Of a stretch of DNA of 64,000 nt, positions 62,091 to 64,000 are shown in pieces. The notes below the pieces were generated by a model. That model searched no databases. It saw nothing but the letters and a program-made list of their open reading frames with translations, and had not been told where the DNA came from. A program made the translations under genes and the position numbers. How positions within the stretch are numbered: the stretch's first letter is position 1; every line of letters begins with the position of its first letter. The stretch comes from Clostridiales bacterium (GTDB lineage Bacteria > Bacillota > Clostridia > Lachnospirales > Lachnospiraceae): positions 1-64,000 of the forward strand of contig JAATFT010000084.1 in the NCBI GenBank assembly GCA_015655075.1. The letters are read 5' to 3'.

Positions 62091-63515
62091 ATGATGAAGT
62101 ATCTTCAAAAACTAGGAAAATCTTTAATGCTTCCGGTTGCCGTACTTCCGGTGGCAGGGATTTTAATGGGAATCGGTTATTGGATCGATCCCGACGGATG
62201 GGGTGCCAATAATGTTGCGGCGGCATTCCTGGTTAAGGGCGGCGGAGCCTTGATTGATAATATGGCTTTGCTCTTTGCCATTGGTGTCGCGGTAGGTATG
62301 GCTGACGATAAGGACGGAACTTCCGGGCTTGCCGGTTTGGTTTCCTGGCTGTTAATGACGTCCCTGCTTTCCAGTGAGGCGGTGGCCATGTACACGGGAG
62401 CGGAAGTTGATCCGGCGTTTGGTTACATTAAAAATCAGTTTATAGGCATATTGGCTGGTTTAATCGGCGCCAGTTGTTATAACAGGTTTAAAAATACGAA
62501 ATTGCCGGATTATCTTTCCTTTTTAAGCGGAAAGAGGAGCGTTGCCATTGTAACTGCCGGATATTCCGTTGTGGCAAGTGTGATATTGTTTTTTGTATGG
62601 CCCGTAGTTTATAACGCGCTGGTGGCTTTTGGTATCGCCATAACCGGAACAGGTGCCATAGGGGCCGGTATCTATGCTTTCTTTAACAGGCTTTTAATTC
62701 CCATAGGGCTTCATCACGCTCTGAATACTGTATTCTGGTTTGACGTGGCAGGTATTAATGACTTAGGTAATTTCTGGGCAGGCAAAGGTGAATTAGGGGT
62801 AACGGGTATGTATATGTCGGGTTTCTTCCCGATTATGATGTTTGGTCTGCCGGGAGGCGCTCTGGCTATGTACCATACCGCCAAAACAAATGGGAAGAAG
62901 GTTGTGGCCGGTCTGTTGGGTTCGGCCGCGCTCTGTTCTTTTCTTACCGGTATAACGGAGCCTTTGGAGTTTTCCTTTATGTTTTTAGCGCCTGTCCTGT
63001 ATGTGGTACATGCGTTATTGACGGGTATTTCGGCGGCCGTTGTAGCCTTGCTGCCGGTACGGGCAGGGTTTAATTTCAGTGCCGGGTTAATTGACTTTAT
63101 CTTAAGCTTTAAATCCCCTATGGCTTTGAATCCGTTATGGCTGCTTCCCATTGGTGTGGGATTCAATGTGGTTTATTATGTTGTATTCCGATTTGTTATA
63201 AGAGTATTTAATCTTAAGACACCCGGCAGGGAGGATGAGGAAGAGGAGGAACTTAAGGCCGGCCTGGCCAATGATGATTATACCGCAGTGGCAGCCATTA
63301 TATTAGAAGGACTGGGCGGCAAAGAAAATGTTACCAACGCCGATAATTGTATTACCAGACTTCGTTTGGAAATTAAAGATTATACCCTGGTAAACGAGAA
63401 GAAAATTAAATCCGCAGGTGTGGCGGGTGTCATAAGACCAAGTAAAACCAGCGTTCAGATTATTATAGGGCCAAAGGTACAATTTGTAGCGGACGAATTT
63501 AAGAAATTGCTGTAA
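62091..63515 (+). CDS. PTS transporter EIIBC, N-acetylglucosamine/glucose type (NagE-like)
   Basis: A 474-residue PTS permease. The membrane EIIC domain (about 1-375, around ten hydrophobic segments) holds the GITEPLEFSFMF signature at 287-298. An acidic linker leads to EIIB (about 395-474), with phospho-Cys420 in NADNCITRL. No EIIA domain, so a separate EIIA must serve. It imports and phosphorylates GlcNAc or glucose; NagE-like features (LPVAVLPVAGILMGIGYWIDP opening) favour GlcNAc. Start: ATG after AAGGAGG. Expression is controlled by the RAT/terminator pair upstream. Confidence 0.9.
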   Translation: MMKYLQKLGKSLMLPVAVLPVAGILMGIGYWIDPDGWGANNVAAAFLVKGGGALIDNMALLFAIGVAVGMADDKDGTSGLAGLVSWLLMTSLLSSEAVAMYTGAEVDPAFGYIKNQFIGILAGLIGASCYNRFKNTKLPDYLSFLSGKRSVAIVTAGYSVVASVILFFVWPVVYNALVAFGIAITGTGAIGAGIYAFFNRLLIPIGLHHALNTVFWFDVAGINDLGNFWAGKGELGVTGMYMSGFFPIMMFGLPGGALAMYHTAKTNGKKVVAGLLGSAALCSFLTGITEPLEFSFMFLAPVLYVVHALLTGISAAVVALLPVRAGFNFSAGLIDFILSFKSPMALNPLWLLPIGVGFNVVYYVVFRFVIRVFNLKTPGREDEEEEELKAGLANDDYTAVAAIILEGLGGKENVTNADNCITRLRLEIKDYTLVNEKKIKSAGVAGVIRPSKTSVQIIIGPKVQFVADEFKKLL

Positions 63516-63603
63516 AATCAGGTGAGGCCATACGAACAAAGAAGGTATCGGATGCCGTGTATGGAAGGCAGTAAGCAGACATTACAAAAATATTATGAAG
63601 TTT

Positions 63604-63640
63604 AACCGGAAGAAACCCGCCCAGCGGGTTTCTTCCGGTT
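63604..63640. terminator. Perfect 17-bp stem terminator-like hairpin
   Basis: AACCGGAAGAAACCCGC and GCGGGTTTCTTCCGGTT flank a CCA loop. There is no T run after the stem on either strand, but the stem is very strong. It separates the PTS gene from the truncated reductase. Confidence 0.65.
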
Positions 63641-63682
63641 ACGGGTGCATCCGGTCAAAATGCATCCGCCGGACCTTAGAAA

Positions 63683-63820
63683 TTAACGGTATCCGGACTC
63701 AATTGCATACTTTACGGCAGATACGGCCGTATCTCCGTCAGGAGTCTGCCAGGTTCCAAAGCCTATACAGGGAATAGACACGCCGTTGTATAGTTGGTAA
63801 GAATCAGTTAAAGACTTCAT
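63683..63820 (-). pseudogene. Truncated aldo/keto reductase, N-terminal fragment
   Basis: The 45-residue frame reads like an aldo/keto reductase start: NGVSIPCIGFGTWQTPDGD followed by AVKYAIESGYR. The family continues with HIDTA and about 230 more residues, but a TAA comes right after GYR and no further homologous text is found. A good ribosome site (AAGGGGG) and promoter remain. Most of the gene has been deleted. Confidence 0.82.
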
Positions 63821-63876
63821 TAATTTTAAACCCCCTTAAAATGTTTTTTATTACAAGCTCAATCTGTAATAATTTT

Positions 63877-63908
63877 ATTATAAGATTTTAGAGGTAACTC
63901 GAGATCAA
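63877..63908 (-). promoter_or_regulatory. MerR-type promoter of the truncated reductase
   Basis: On the minus strand TTGATC (63908-63903) and TATAAT (63882-63877) are 20 bases apart, longer than normal. The spacer holds the near-palindrome GAGTTACCTC. This layout is typical of MerR-family activation, as known for aldo/keto reductase genes. No MerR gene is seen. Confidence 0.55.
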
Positions 63909-64000
63909 TAAATATTTTTATGTAAAACGTAAAATATTTTTTTCCTAATTTCCGGTAGAGCTCTTTTCTCCAATCCATTATAGTATGTTCTCCTTATGGT

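Noticed and set aside
63862-63981. A 39-codon minus-strand frame with AAGGAG upstream
   Set aside because: It covers the reductase promoter and resembles nothing; probably chance.
1-64000. CRISPR array, tRNA, rRNA, prophage or integrase
   Set aside because: No regularly spaced repeats, cloverleaf-type sequence, rRNA text or phage and recombinase genes were seen by eye.

Overview
The window looks like a chromosome segment of a low- to mid-GC anaerobic Firmicute, most likely Lachnospiraceae (Lachnoclostridium/Anaerocolumna-like). I infer this from the strong AGGAGG ribosome sites, sigma-A promoters, a DUF4317 protein, rubredoxin, FeoAB, an agr locus with a QPK-type AgrD and YesMN regulators. 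I saw no rRNA, tRNA, CRISPR array, transposase, integrase or phage gene.

Layout. 1-2000: a DUF4317 protein between a dispersed palindromic repeat and a terminator. 2049-12503: a seven-promoter-distance, single-strand operon resembling enterobacterial yehLMPQ (MoxR ATPase, DUF5682-like, VWA, SWIM, small protein, DUF4132). 12600-17306: a GAF-protein remnant, a small conserved protein, rubredoxin, a YitT membrane protein, a tandem hairpin repeat and feoA-feoB. 17870-29361: a LacI-controlled sugar operon with three tandem operators, RpiB, three SIS (6-phospho-3-hexuloisomerase-like) paralogues, an ABC importer, a PfkB kinase, a frameshifted AlsE-like epimerase and HxlA. 29523-34767: repeat element, a Pro-Cys-rich choice-of-anchor-A protein, a class III aminotransferase and a U32 peptidase. 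34895-37767: a RelA/SpoT-fold protein with an overlapping small partner (toxSAS-like), then a GH2 enzyme. 37796-42724: an agr quorum-sensing locus (LytTR regulator, AgrC-like kinase, AgrB, AgrD) followed by a secreted cysteine protease. 43043-47176 (minus strand): GntR regulator, amino-acid ABC importer and asparaginase. 47670-58121: a YesMN two-component system, an oligosaccharide-type ABC importer and a C-glycoside-deglycosidase-like cluster, including a beta-alpha fusion and two broken Gfo/Idh/MocA oxidoreductases. 58328-61169: a PmbA/TldD pair. 61486-63515: a NagE-type PTS gene behind a RAT antiterminator/terminator. 63683-63908: a truncated aldo/keto reductase with a MerR-type promoter.

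Two themes stand out. First, sugar use: four carbohydrate systems (allose-like operon, GH2, C-glycoside cluster, PTS), each with its own regulation. Second, decay: at least eight gene remnants (GAF protein, lacI/rpiB duplicates, alsE, LytTR C-terminus, two oxidoreductases, a pmbA fragment, an aldo/keto reductase) and several palindromic, MITE-like elements lie between otherwise intact operons. All functional calls come from reading the translated sequence and remembered family motifs; no database search was run.
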